From contig NZ_CP029255.1 of NCBI RefSeq assembly GCF_003122385.1, positions 2,604,001 to 2,668,000 on the forward strand: 64,000 nucleotides of DNA, in the 5' to 3' direction. The translations under genes were made by a program, and so were the position numbers. Under the pieces are notes generated by a model. It searched no databases, was not told the DNA's origin, and saw only the letters and a program-made list of their open reading frames with translations. This stretch comes from Flavobacterium crocinum. Its GTDB lineage: Bacteria; Bacteroidota; Bacteroidia; Flavobacteriales; Flavobacteriaceae. Every line of letters starts with the position of its first letter. The stretch's first letter is position 1. Shown here piece after piece: positions 43,901-51,005 of the stretch.

Positions 43901-44339
43901 CTATATCAAAATTTACCTGATATTTTGTTCCGCCTTTTAAAGTAGTATTTGTGCAAGCTGCAATAAACTCTTTGTAGTCTTGAGAAATTAATATTCCGGC
44001 AACTCCATTTCCATTTCTTGCAGGAAAAGGATAAACTCCGGCATCAGTTGCAGAAGCGGGTATAAAACCACAAGAATTAATATAATCTGACGTTGCGGTA
44101 CTGGGTAAAAACCAGTTTTCTACTTTATAAAATTGAGCAAAAGTGCTGGGACAGTCATTCTTTAGCTCAAAATCATGATTGTTTATTAAACTTGTTTGAG
44201 GAGAAACGGAACATTTACAGTCTTCATCATTAAGGTCAATTTTTCCATCCCCGTCATCATCGATGCCGTTATTGCAATTTTCTTGACCAAAGCTCAAAAA
44301 AGATATTAAAATAAAAGAAATTAAAAATACTTTTTTCAT
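40962..44339 (-). CDS. Large repeat protein with type IX secretion type B C-terminal domain
   Basis: A 1125-residue exported protein. Signal peptide at 1-18, then 'NCNNGIDDDGDGKIDLNDEDC' split over a Ca-binding Asp/Asn-rich stretch (about 21-41). A jelly-roll-like carbohydrate-binding region follows (about 45-270), then an Ig-like segment ('YTYQWYKDGIAIVGE'). Seven related units of about 60-70 residues, each with a 'YSFDDG(x)TW' core and a closing 'GC(I/x)S', occupy about 360-800 plus one near 1000. The C-terminus 'FFTPNGDGFNDTW', 'ISIFDRYGQLIKKL', 'WDGTFNGQNLPADDYWF' is the gliding-motility CHU_C / type B sorting domain. It is presumably secreted by the type IX system and held at the surface as an adhesin. 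Units resemble SprB-type repeats. It is the largest unique gene of the window. Confidence 0.92.
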   Translation of the reverse strand: MKKVFLISFILISFLSFGQENCNNGIDDDGDGKIDLNDEDCKCSVSPQTSLINNHDFELKNDCPSTFAQFYKVENWFLPSTATSDYINSCGFIPASATDAGVYPFPARNGNGVAGILISQDYKEFIAACTNTTLKGGTKYQVNFDIAASTSGRDAFNNLPLGQVCNSGKLNGGKVDITIYGRANCNKTIPVNSNKFPPDWIILGKATYLPSKKWGQLTIEFTPPFDMNSIMLGAPKELSDSYVNEYDYQLCYPYFYIDNVLLNKSSDLGLSITSTGSFCENNLVLNAQIDASLGSGYTYQWYKDGIAIVGETNSTLSIAFASANIGNYQVKITNATSCKISPLYNVSEIIDVPEYSIDQSACFPGITTLTITTPADEYSFDGGITYSSNPTKSGLTASFNPISISIKKNGCYSNLRNVILTYPPLETITTLPKVTIKQPTCDQNNGSLTVTTPALEYSFDDGVTWGTNPVLENLPPDPHHDYKIRIKTKLGCISNAYYAVIYPFLLPMPTVTQTNASCGIGGTISVTSSPSYQYSIDNGINWSTDPVFKNLKANSYGVIIKNEKGCISQQKVVYIGTDYTKKPEVTSTQPTCGILGSITITTSASQYSFDDGMSWTNNNTMNNLKSGWYTVKVKDDAGCISLSESVFIRSYILETELNYTFENANCYNNGSIKITTNAKEYSIDNGETWCSNPLFSNLPAGDYFIKVRSMVNCESIAKYVPLRDISTSTPDYTIKNAGCNSFGSITITTPADYYSFNNGLTWSENNTISNLSGILNFTLLVRNGTSCFSQPGSITFNSTILTNPTVNHHHVSICDELNNNLETVNLSSYACHLINNYSNYTFHYFVSQSDAEDLVLTNEINNFTNYEVSNNTTIFAAVISPENCYSVAEIKFSLLKPPTFNLIPDSVILCENETVLVDAGNTFDSYLWSTGATTSSIVINEPGNYSLTATSKYGDQICTSTKNFNVILSNRATILKIVTQDFTENNNIIEVDVSGKGLYEYSLDGISYQNDPVFQNLSSGIYTVYVRDKNNCGTITGEVFLLMYPKFFTPNGDGFNDTWNVDLSSLEPEMEISIFDRYGQLIKKLNHSNSWDGTFNGQNLPADDYWFIVKRQNGKEFKSHFSLKR

Positions 44340-44493
44340 AACAATGATGAAAGAAAATTGATTGACTATAATTTATCCAAATGCAATGTTTTTAGTAGGT
44401 TAGAAATGCGTAATATAGTGAAAATACATACTTAGATTACTTTTATTGAAATTTGCGAAGGGGAATCGCTTTCAATATTTTGTAAAAATAAAA

Positions 44494-44518
44494 AAATCCT
44501 GCTCTTGAGACAGGATTT
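44494..44518 (-). terminator. Terminator of the ArsR-SRPBCC operon
   Basis: AAATCCTG / CAGGATTT pair around CTCTTGAGA. Read leftward a run of T follows. It lies 24 nt beyond the last SRPBCC stop. Confidence 0.85.
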
Positions 44519-44541
44519 GTATAAGTTATTTAACGGTTTTA

Positions 44542-45042
44542 TTATGCTTTTCCCGAAAAAATGGCATCCAGGCCTTCCATTGCAATGGTAAAGCCTTCTT
44601 TAAAGCCCATTTGGATGATCATTTCCAGATCAGAAAGTTTTTCATGTTTGATTGCAATATCCACAAAAGTAGAGCTTCCTTCTTCAGAAAAAGTTACATC
44701 CCAGTCAGAACGTGGAAATTCGTCATTCAAATTCCCTTCGCTGTCACAAAAAGCATCCAGCCATTTTACATTTGTTTTCGGATTTATAGATGTATAATCA
44801 GCAAGGGCCCAATGTTCTTGACCTTCAGGGCCAACCATAGCATATAATCTTCTTCCGCCTTCTTTAAATTCCATACTCTTTGTTCGCGATTTCCACGGAG
44901 CAGGCGCCCACCATTGATCTAAAATTGCAGCTTCAGTCCATGCAGACCAAACATTTGGCAAAGATGCGCTGAATTCACGTTTTACATTTACAGTATTATT
45001 TTCTTTATCTACAGTAAAATTCATTAACAGATTTGATTTCAT
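44542..45042 (-). CDS. SRPBCC / AHSA1-like domain protein, copy 1
   Basis: A 166-residue soluble protein with one START-like AHSA1 fold. Motifs: 'VKREFSASLPNVWSAWTE', 'LDQWWAPAPWKSRTKSMEF', 'GWRLYAMVGPEGQEHW'-type region and 'IIQMGFKEGFTIAMEGLD'. It may bind a hydrophobic small molecule. It is last in the ArsR-SRPBCC-SRPBCC operon and close in sequence to the protein encoded just upstream, so the pair arose by tandem duplication. Confidence 0.85.
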   Translation of the reverse strand: MKSNLLMNFTVDKENNTVNVKREFSASLPNVWSAWTEAAILDQWWAPAPWKSRTKSMEFKEGGRRLYAMVGPEGQEHWALADYTSINPKTNVKWLDAFCDSEGNLNDEFPRSDWDVTFSEEGSSTFVDIAIKHEKLSDLEMIIQMGFKEGFTIAMEGLDAIFSGKA

Positions 45043-45087
45043 TTTCTTTAGATTTTAAATTCATTAAAATTACCTTATCGAATCGTT

Positions 45088-45585
45088 TTATTTTGCTTCC
45101 AGAATTTTGTCAAGAGTTTGCAAAGTCATGGTAAAGCCTTCTTTGAATCCCATTTCAATTATTTTTTCCAATTCGGCTAAACTGTCTCGTTTTATGGAAA
45201 TGTCAACAGTCGTTAAATCGCCATTTTCTGAAAATGTTAGATCCCAATACGAACTTCCAATCTCAGAATTCGGATTTCCATCGGCATCGCAAAAAGTAGA
45301 AGAATGTTTAAAATTAGTTTTTGGAGAAATCGAAGTATATTCAAAAATAGCCCAGCGTTCTTCTCCTTGCGGACTTACCATGGCATATAATCTTTTTCCG
45401 CCTTCTCTAAAATCCATAAACTTGGTTTTGGATTCAAACGGAGCAGGTGCCCACCATTTATCCAAAATATAGGCTTCTGTCCAGGCAGACCAAACGTTTG
45501 ACAATGACGCATTGAATTCGCGTTGGATATTCACAGTTTTATTTTCCTTGTCTATAGAAAAATGCATTAAAAGATCAGATTTCAT
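45088..45585 (-). CDS. SRPBCC / AHSA1-like domain protein, copy 2
   Basis: A 165-residue paralogue of the protein encoded downstream. The N-termini are nearly the same (MKSDLLMHFSIDKENKTVN against MKSNLLMNFTVDKENNTVN) and so are 'LDKWWAPAPFESKTK' and 'IIEMGFKEGFTMTLQTLD'. Its start overlaps the arsR-type stop by 11 nt, implying translational coupling. Both copies keep the hydrophobic-cavity framework, so neither seems to be decaying. Confidence 0.85.
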   Translation of the reverse strand: MKSDLLMHFSIDKENKTVNIQREFNASLSNVWSAWTEAYILDKWWAPAPFESKTKFMDFREGGKRLYAMVSPQGEERWAIFEYTSISPKTNFKHSSTFCDADGNPNSEIGSSYWDLTFSENGDLTTVDISIKRDSLAELEKIIEMGFKEGFTMTLQTLDKILEAK

Positions 45586-45901
45586 TTTCTTTAGATTTTA
45601 AATTAAGTAATACTTGATCAAGCTGATCAAAACGCTGCTCCCAGATTTTCTTGAATTGTTCCAGCCAATGATCAATTTCTTTCATTTTATCAATTTTGAG
45701 CTGATAATAAATTTCTCTGCCCAATTTTTTTTCTTCCAGCAAATCACATTCGTTTAATATTTTAATGTGTTTAGAAACAGCTTGTCTAGTCGTTTGAAAT
45801 TGTTCTGCAATTGCATTTGGTGTTAATGCAGTCGAAGAAATCAAAACTAAAATCGCTCTTCGCGTCGGATCGGCAATAGCCTGAAAAATATCTCGTTTCA
45901 T
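45575..45901 (-). CDS. ArsR-family winged-helix regulator
   Basis: A 108-residue regulator. Start 45901 (MKRDIFQAIADPTRRAILVL) is the classic opening of the family. A longer frame to 45937 would read through the operator. The recognition region is 'LTPNAIAEQFQTTRQAVSKH'. No metal-binding Cys cluster is present, so it is not a classical metal sensor. Pairing with AHSA1-domain genes is common for this 'SdpR/YdfF-like' branch. It likely represses its own operon through the dyads at 45915-45964. Confidence 0.9.
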   Translation of the reverse strand: MKRDIFQAIADPTRRAILVLISSTALTPNAIAEQFQTTRQAVSKHIKILNECDLLEEKKLGREIYYQLKIDKMKEIDHWLEQFKKIWEQRFDQLDQVLLNLKSKENEI

Positions 45902-45914
45902 TGTTGTAAAAATT

Positions 45915-45964
45915 ATTGCGCAACTAATCAGTTGCAAATATATGCAACTTTTTGGTTGCGCAAT
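45915..45964 (-). promoter_or_regulatory. Nested operator and promoter of the ArsR operon
   Basis: Read leftward, TTG (45963-45961) and TATATTTG (45942-45935) form a promoter with about 21 nt between starts. The outer arms ATTGCGCAAC (45915-45924) and GTTGCGCAAT (45955-45964) are a perfect 10-bp inverted repeat. Inside, GCAACT/AGTTGC (45920-45935) and GCAAC/GTTGC (45944-45959) make two smaller dyads, flanking the -7 box on both sides. This is a strong candidate for auto-repression by the ArsR protein. Confidence 0.7.
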
Positions 45965-46006
45965 AAAAAAAAGAGTATTTTTTTAAAGAAAAGAACGTAA
46001 ACAAAA

Positions 46007-46033
46007 AAAGGCGCATTAAAATTGCGCCTTTTT
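46007..46033 (-). terminator. Terminator of the 46-kb lipoprotein gene
   Basis: AAAGGCGCA / TGCGCCTTT arms with flanking A-run and T-run, 22 nt beyond the stop. It isolates the next operon. Confidence 0.88.
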
Positions 46034-46054
46034 CCGGAATTATGCGTTACATAA

Positions 46055-47242
46055 TTATCTTCTAAATTTATTTCTGACAATAATATCTTTAAGCTTAGCT
46101 TTCAGATCTTCGCCTGTATCAAAAACCATTTGCTCATTATTTGGAAACGGAACAGCTCGTTTCAAAAAATAATTTTGATAATTATCCTCACAGGCATTGC
46201 GGTCTCCTTTGTATTTCGAATAAACATTCTCAAAAACAAACTCACTGCTAATAGGAAATGTCTGCACTAACTGATTCGTTTTCAAATCCACATAATCCAC
46301 TTTTGCCGTTACCTGACAAGATTTAAATTGTCTGAATTCATAAACCGTAGCACGAAGAATTTTAATATTATCGACTTTAATTTCTTTGCCTAAACTATCT
46401 TTAACAGGTCTTCCGCGACTGTCCAAAAGTGTTTTTACACCATCTTTTATCTGTCTTTCTTTAATAAATTCTTTCTCTTTAATTTGTTCCGGCGAAATAT
46501 AAATATCTCTGAAATTAATAATCAGACTATAATCATAAATTGTGTTTTTCTGTCTTGTGCTGTGATAAACAGTCCATTTATCATTTAATCCGTAGGTTTT
46601 AAAATCCAAAAGATCCTCCTGAAGCATTTTCGGAATCACCATATTGGTTTCATTTTTCGCATAAACATCCACAAAATCGGTTCCTTTAAACAGAGCATCA
46701 TCCATTAATTTTTTGGTGTTTTTGTAACCGGGATTGATACTTTCCAAATAAGCAAAATCATCGTAAGCTTTTCTAAAATCCATTTTGTTATTCGATTTCA
46801 AAAGGGTAGAAGCGTTTTCATACAAATATTTAGAAAGAGCGTTTTTACTGTTTACAATCTCATTCGAATAATTATCAAACGGGAAATAAGCATTTTTCCC
46901 GAGCTTTATTAACCTCAAAGGTAAAATCGGTCTGATTTTTTCCTGACGGTTATTCAGTTGTAAATAAGTGTTGTAAATACGTTCTGCATTGGCCGGATTT
47001 GCATCTTTAGAGAGCATTTCAAGATTGCGTAAATCTCTTTCTTTCCCTTTAGCAAAAGCCTCTTCCAGTAAATAAACATAATCTTGTTTTCCTTTAGAAT
47101 CTTTGTTGGTTCTCAAAGCTTCAACCGCGCGATCAATTGCGCCATCATAATTCCCGTCGCTAATTAAAGCCTGAGTCGTTTTTACGCCACAAGAAGAAAG
47201 AATCAAAAAGAATATAGAAAAGAGTAAAGTAGTTTTTTGCAT
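46055..47242 (-). CDS. Conserved lipoprotein of unknown function
   Basis: A 395-residue lipoprotein. Start 47242 (MQKTTLLFSIFFLILSSCG, Cys18) is preferred to 47275. The N-terminal third looks helical and TPR-like ('LISDGNYDGAIDRAVEALR', 'ANAERIYNTYLQLNNRQEK'). The middle and C-terminus ('FAYLESINPGYKNTKKLMDDA', 'YDYSLIINFRDIYISPEQI', 'CQVTAKVDYVDLKTNQLVQTFP') suggest a beta-rich periplasmic or outer-membrane domain. I recognise the type as widespread in Flavobacteriales but know no function. Confidence 0.7.
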   Translation of the reverse strand: MQKTTLLFSIFFLILSSCGVKTTQALISDGNYDGAIDRAVEALRTNKDSKGKQDYVYLLEEAFAKGKERDLRNLEMLSKDANPANAERIYNTYLQLNNRQEKIRPILPLRLIKLGKNAYFPFDNYSNEIVNSKNALSKYLYENASTLLKSNNKMDFRKAYDDFAYLESINPGYKNTKKLMDDALFKGTDFVDVYAKNETNMVIPKMLQEDLLDFKTYGLNDKWTVYHSTRQKNTIYDYSLIINFRDIYISPEQIKEKEFIKERQIKDGVKTLLDSRGRPVKDSLGKEIKVDNIKILRATVYEFRQFKSCQVTAKVDYVDLKTNQLVQTFPISSEFVFENVYSKYKGDRNACEDNYQNYFLKRAVPFPNNEQMVFDTGEDLKAKLKDIIVRNKFRR

Positions 47243-47485
47243 AGTGTTTCTTTTGAAGGTGTAAATATATTTCATTTAACTTTCAACAACTATGCCTTTT
47301 TTCAGATTTATTTTAAGGAGCAGATGCTATCAATTTCATAAGAACGTTCAGTCCCGCTTTCGCCTTTATCTCTCCATTTCATTACGAGGATATCGGCTCT
47401 ATCGGGGCTAGATCAGAACGTTTAGTTTTTATAAGAAGTAAAGTAAAAACCTTGTCTTAAATAAAAATTACAAAAAAACATTCAG

Positions 47486-48244
47486 CTATTTAAGCAGTTT
47501 TACAATCTCTGTTAATTTCATTTTAGTAGCAATCTGAATAGGTTTTTTGCCATACGAAATATCATCGCCGGCATCAAAAGTTTCCGGTTTATTTTTATCA
47601 GCTCCTTTTTTCAGCAGGTATTTTACCATTTCGGTATTTTTATTTTTAATAGCAATTATTAAAGCCGTTTCTCCATCATAATTATGAGAGTTAACTTCTT
47701 CTTTATCTAATTTCAGTGCATTCAAAACCTCATAATCCGATTTTCGAACCGCTTGTTCAAACACCCAAAGTTTACCTCTAATATCTCCTTTTTCCTGACT
47801 GGCGCCTTTTAGCAAAAGTAATTTGGCGGCATCATAAAACTGATTAAATCCTGCAGTATTAAAAGCTTTATCAGAAATAGGACCACCTTTTTGAATTAGA
47901 TACGATAAAATTTCAAGAGTTCCTTTTTCTGCCGCAACATCAATAGCCTGAGCATTTGAGCTGTTTATTTTTGCTCCTTTTTCGACTAGGGCTTTTACAA
48001 GTGCTATATTATTTTGCCAGATTGCAGCTTGTAGAGGTGTAACTTTATTTTGCGGTTCGTAATTGGCTGGAAATTTTGTACCAATCATTTTAACTGCTTT
48101 CTGGGTGTCGTTTGCAAAAATGGCATCATAAAACTCTTCAACTGTTTCTCTTGAAGGGACAGCCGGTTTTGCTTTAGTTTGCGCCAAAGATTTACAGCCA
48201 ACAGTAATGGCAAGAATTAAAAGTATAGTTTGTATATTTTTCAT
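47486..48244 (-). CDS. Ankyrin-repeat lipoprotein
   Basis: A 252-residue exported protein. The signal 'TILLILAITVGC' has a lipobox Cys17. Ankyrin units are visible at about 68-96 ('TPLQAAIWQNNIALVKALVEKGAKIN'-like), 97-125, 130-150 and 190-252 ('GETALIIAIKNKNTEMVKYLLKKGAD'). It is the first of a run of small unknown lipoprotein genes all read leftward. The 240-nt gap before the 46-kb lipoprotein gene (47243-47485) holds only A/T-rich DNA. Role unknown. Confidence 0.8.
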   Translation of the reverse strand: MKNIQTILLILAITVGCKSLAQTKAKPAVPSRETVEEFYDAIFANDTQKAVKMIGTKFPANYEPQNKVTPLQAAIWQNNIALVKALVEKGAKINSSNAQAIDVAAEKGTLEILSYLIQKGGPISDKAFNTAGFNQFYDAAKLLLLKGASQEKGDIRGKLWVFEQAVRKSDYEVLNALKLDKEEVNSHNYDGETALIIAIKNKNTEMVKYLLKKGADKNKPETFDAGDDISYGKKPIQIATKMKLTEIVKLLK

Positions 48245-48268
48245 CTGTGATTTAAGATTTATCTGTTT

Positions 48269-48979
48269 TTAATTTTCCCATTTTTCCATGATATTTTCGT
48301 TCCATAATTTACGGGCGAATTCTTTAAAGACTTTTGGGCCGTTTGTAAATTTTTCGTCAAACTTAAATTTCCCGCCTATAAATTGTTTTTCGCCATTATC
48401 ATAAACTCCAACCTGAACTTTATTTTCGCCACGCATTGCATATTTTTGCGCTCCCTCATACATAATAATTTTCATGTCACACGGACTCACATCACCGTGA
48501 CAGACCGTTTTGTACATTAACCAGACTTCAGCAATTCCGTCATTGTTCAAATCAGTAATCTGAAAAGTATCTTTTACAAAGGAAGCCACAATATCAACCG
48601 GACAATCTGAAATATAATCGTAAACTCTCCAGGCTTGTTTGGTTTTATCTCCTGAAACTATAAAATGATAAGCGAACAGTTCTGCATCGGCGCTGTCGTC
48701 AAATTCATGCTTGAATTTGGGATTAATATGATAACCTGTTTCTGTTGTAATCACAATATTATCGCCAAGTTTATCTTTCCACCGAACAGCATTTTTGATA
48801 AAGCCTTCGTATTTAATTGAAGCAGGAAACTGTGTAGAATCTATCTTTTCAACATTTAAAACAAAAGGAGTTTCTTTTATGTCCGAATCTTTTAAACTAA
48901 CTGTTTTTTCCTCTTTTTTATCTGATTTACAGCTTGAAAAGAGAGTAATAAATAGCAATAAAAAGGAAATATTTCTCAT
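48269..48979 (-). CDS. Lipoprotein of unknown function (M949_RS01915-like)
   Basis: A 236-residue lipoprotein with Cys17 ('LFITLFSSCKSD'). It has 'ITDLNNDGIAEVWLMYKTVC', a Ca-binding/FG-GAP-like Asp loop, and 'GDVSPCDMKIIMYEGAQKYAMRG'. I believe databases name a similar Riemerella protein M949_RS01915 and connect it to surface polysaccharide. That is recall and uncertain. It lies 24 nt upstream of the ankyrin gene. Confidence 0.6.
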   Translation of the reverse strand: MRNISFLLLFITLFSSCKSDKKEEKTVSLKDSDIKETPFVLNVEKIDSTQFPASIKYEGFIKNAVRWKDKLGDNIVITTETGYHINPKFKHEFDDSADAELFAYHFIVSGDKTKQAWRVYDYISDCPVDIVASFVKDTFQITDLNNDGIAEVWLMYKTVCHGDVSPCDMKIIMYEGAQKYAMRGENKVQVGVYDNGEKQFIGGKFKFDEKFTNGPKVFKEFARKLWNENIMEKWEN

Positions 48980-49004
48980 GAATAATTTTTAAAAATAGTA
49001 TATA

Positions 49005-49493
49005 TTAATCGATTTGCATACCACTTTCGGCATCAAATTGTTTGCGTTCTTCTTCGCTCATTCTGTTTCGCAACACCTTTATGGTATAACCGCCAAATAA
49101 TTTACCATTTTCGAGATACATCCAATCGCTAATTTTAGAAGGATCAATATCTATTTTATCACCGGATTTATATTCTTTAACATATTCAGGATCATTGTTT
49201 AAAATCCCGGAATATTCCCCATCTTTAAAAACAATATCTCCAACCCACATATGTTCGGTTCCGCTTGAATTGGTAAACTGAACCTTTAAAGCCAGATTTT
49301 CAGCTTTAGGATTTAGTAATCCTGCATTAAAATCTTTTAAAGTTTCATTTGCTTTAAGTATCGCCGCATTCATTTCTTCGTCCTGACTTTCGACGCCGTA
49401 AATTGTAGGTTCGTTTTCTCTTTCAATTTTGTTTGAATCTTTGCAACTTATCAGGAAAAATATGCTTAGTATGGCTAAAAGTTTTGTTTTCAT
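49005..49493 (-). CDS. DUF2314 (YegJ-like) lipoprotein
   Basis: A 162-residue lipoprotein (Cys17 in 'IFFLISCKDSN'). The DUF2314 block covers about 33-162: 'VESQDEEMNAAILKANETLKDF', 'EHMWVGDIVFKDGEYSGILNN', 'GDKIDIDPSKISDWMYLENGK', 'FGGYTIKVLRNRMSEEE'. The family is widespread and of unknown function. It occurs here with its own signal peptide, 25 nt upstream of the next gene. Confidence 0.75.
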   Translation of the reverse strand: MKTKLLAILSIFFLISCKDSNKIERENEPTIYGVESQDEEMNAAILKANETLKDFNAGLLNPKAENLALKVQFTNSSGTEHMWVGDIVFKDGEYSGILNNDPEYVKEYKSGDKIDIDPSKISDWMYLENGKLFGGYTIKVLRNRMSEEERKQFDAESGMQID

Positions 49494-49538
49494 TTATCTG
49501 GTAATTTTTAGTTAAGTTTAAATAATGATTGTTTTGCT

Positions 49539-50246
49539 CTATTTGTATTCCTTGCCATTAAAAATCAATTTGGTTGTCTCTTTTTTAATTGTTTCTTTAG
49601 AGACACAATCTTCATTTTTAAAGGTATTTTTTGTTTTAGTAATCTTTGTTTTTACAATGAGATTATTAAAATTATTGGTTTGCAGTTTATCAATATCAAT
49701 AGTTGAATCATTGTCTTCAAATTCACCATTACATTTCATGTCCCATTCTCCGCGATATCTGTAAATATTATAATTATGAAGCACCGGTTTCAGTACATTT
49801 TTATTTACAGTATATAAGGACAAGTTGGTTTCGCTGTACGGATTAGGTTGACTTTGGGTACGATAATCTACTCTTACGCCAAAAGCTCTAGTAGATTTGT
49901 TTAAATGGTACAAACCGGTATCGATGGTAATGGAGGTTAAAATAAGAGCATCAGATGTCCATGCATTGAGTTCGACACATTTGGAAATTATTTTTCCTGT
50001 TGCATTATCGACTACCAATATGTAAGCGTCCAGTGTGAAAGAACCTTCTTCTATATCAGTAGCATACTTTGGAACAACTAAAACGCTTTTACTTTTGTCA
50101 TAGGGTAATATTTTTTCAGTAAAAAGCTGAACGTTTATTTGCTTTTCTTGTAATTTAAGCTGTTTCAAAACAGTATTGAGATGATCTGTATTTTGTGAAA
50201 AAGAAAACTGCACACAAAATAGTAAAATGAAGAGATTTGCTTTCAT
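49539..50246 (-). CDS. Secreted protein of unknown function
   Basis: A 235-residue protein with a cleavable signal (residues 1-17, 'FILLFCVQFSFSQ') and no lipobox. The body is predicted beta-rich ('VLVVPKYATDIEEGSFTLDAYILVVD', 'SITIDTGLYHLNKSTRAFGVRVDYR'). It ends in a Lys/Thr-rich tail. No family recognised. It is in the unknown lipoprotein cluster, 11 nt downstream of the next gene upstream. Confidence 0.7.
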   Translation of the reverse strand: MKANLFILLFCVQFSFSQNTDHLNTVLKQLKLQEKQINVQLFTEKILPYDKSKSVLVVPKYATDIEEGSFTLDAYILVVDNATGKIISKCVELNAWTSDALILTSITIDTGLYHLNKSTRAFGVRVDYRTQSQPNPYSETNLSLYTVNKNVLKPVLHNYNIYRYRGEWDMKCNGEFEDNDSTIDIDKLQTNNFNNLIVKTKITKTKNTFKNEDCVSKETIKKETTKLIFNGKEYK

Positions 50247-50257
50247 TGCTTTATGTC

Positions 50258-50980
50258 TTATATTTTAATTAAGTTGAACTTTTTCATTACTGGATTAAAT
50301 TCATAATTAAGAGTATTTCCTTTAAAACAACTTTTGGCTTCTTCTAATAAAGAATTAGTAATATGTATTTTTTTTGTTCCAATAAAATCATATTCAAAAC
50401 CGATGTAATTGTCTTTAAAATATTCAAGGCATTTTTCATCGTTTTCATTAATAAGTAATGTTGTAAAAAACGGATCAAATACATCTTTGAAAGGGATGTA
50501 TGTTAATTGACCATTTAAATATTCGAAAGCCATAAACTGATTTCCATCTCCCACAATATCATCTGTTAGGACAATATAATTATTGGGTTTTATTTTATAG
50601 ATAGACAAAATCCAGCTTCCGTCAACAACTCCAATGTGCAACGTGTTAGGTTGTATAAGTGCAATACTGGAAAAATGATCTCTTGATGGGAGTGTATAAT
50701 TGTTTTGTTGTATTTTTTTTACATATTCGATTCTGTCTTCTTTTTTCCATTCCCAGCTTCCCATCGAACTGTCCGGTACTAGAGTTAGGATATTCAGCAG
50801 GTTTTTATGCTCGAGATAATTTATTTTTAAAGTATCAGGCTTTGCTATGTCATTGTTTCCTGTTTCTACTTTTACAGTGTCTTGTGCTTTTTGATTTGTA
50901 ATTTTTGATTCGTCTTTTTCTTCATTCTTTTTACAGGAGAACAAAAACAGAATTAAGAGTGATAATAGTATTCTTTTCAT
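50258..50980 (-). CDS. Lipoprotein of unknown function
   Basis: A 240-residue lipoprotein. Start 50980 (MKRILLSLLILFLFSCKK, Cys16) is preferred because the longer frame from 51058 overlaps the upstream gene and adds an unnatural leader. The body contains 'SSIALIQPNTLHIGVVDGSW' and 'FFTTLLINENDEKCLEYFKDN'. No family recognised. The SCKKNEEKDES start shows the Lys/acid-rich sequence usual for this cluster. Confidence 0.7.
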   Translation of the reverse strand: MKRILLSLLILFLFSCKKNEEKDESKITNQKAQDTVKVETGNNDIAKPDTLKINYLEHKNLLNILTLVPDSSMGSWEWKKEDRIEYVKKIQQNNYTLPSRDHFSSIALIQPNTLHIGVVDGSWILSIYKIKPNNYIVLTDDIVGDGNQFMAFEYLNGQLTYIPFKDVFDPFFTTLLINENDEKCLEYFKDNYIGFEYDFIGTKKIHITNSLLEEAKSCFKGNTLNYEFNPVMKKFNLIKI

Positions 50981-51005
50981 TTGATTTTTCTCTTTGATTA
51001 TAAGA

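Noticed and set aside
45107..45472. 121-codon frame opposite SRPBCC copy 2
   Set aside because: The paralogue has a similar mirror frame only because the sense proteins are similar. No promoter or initiation signal.
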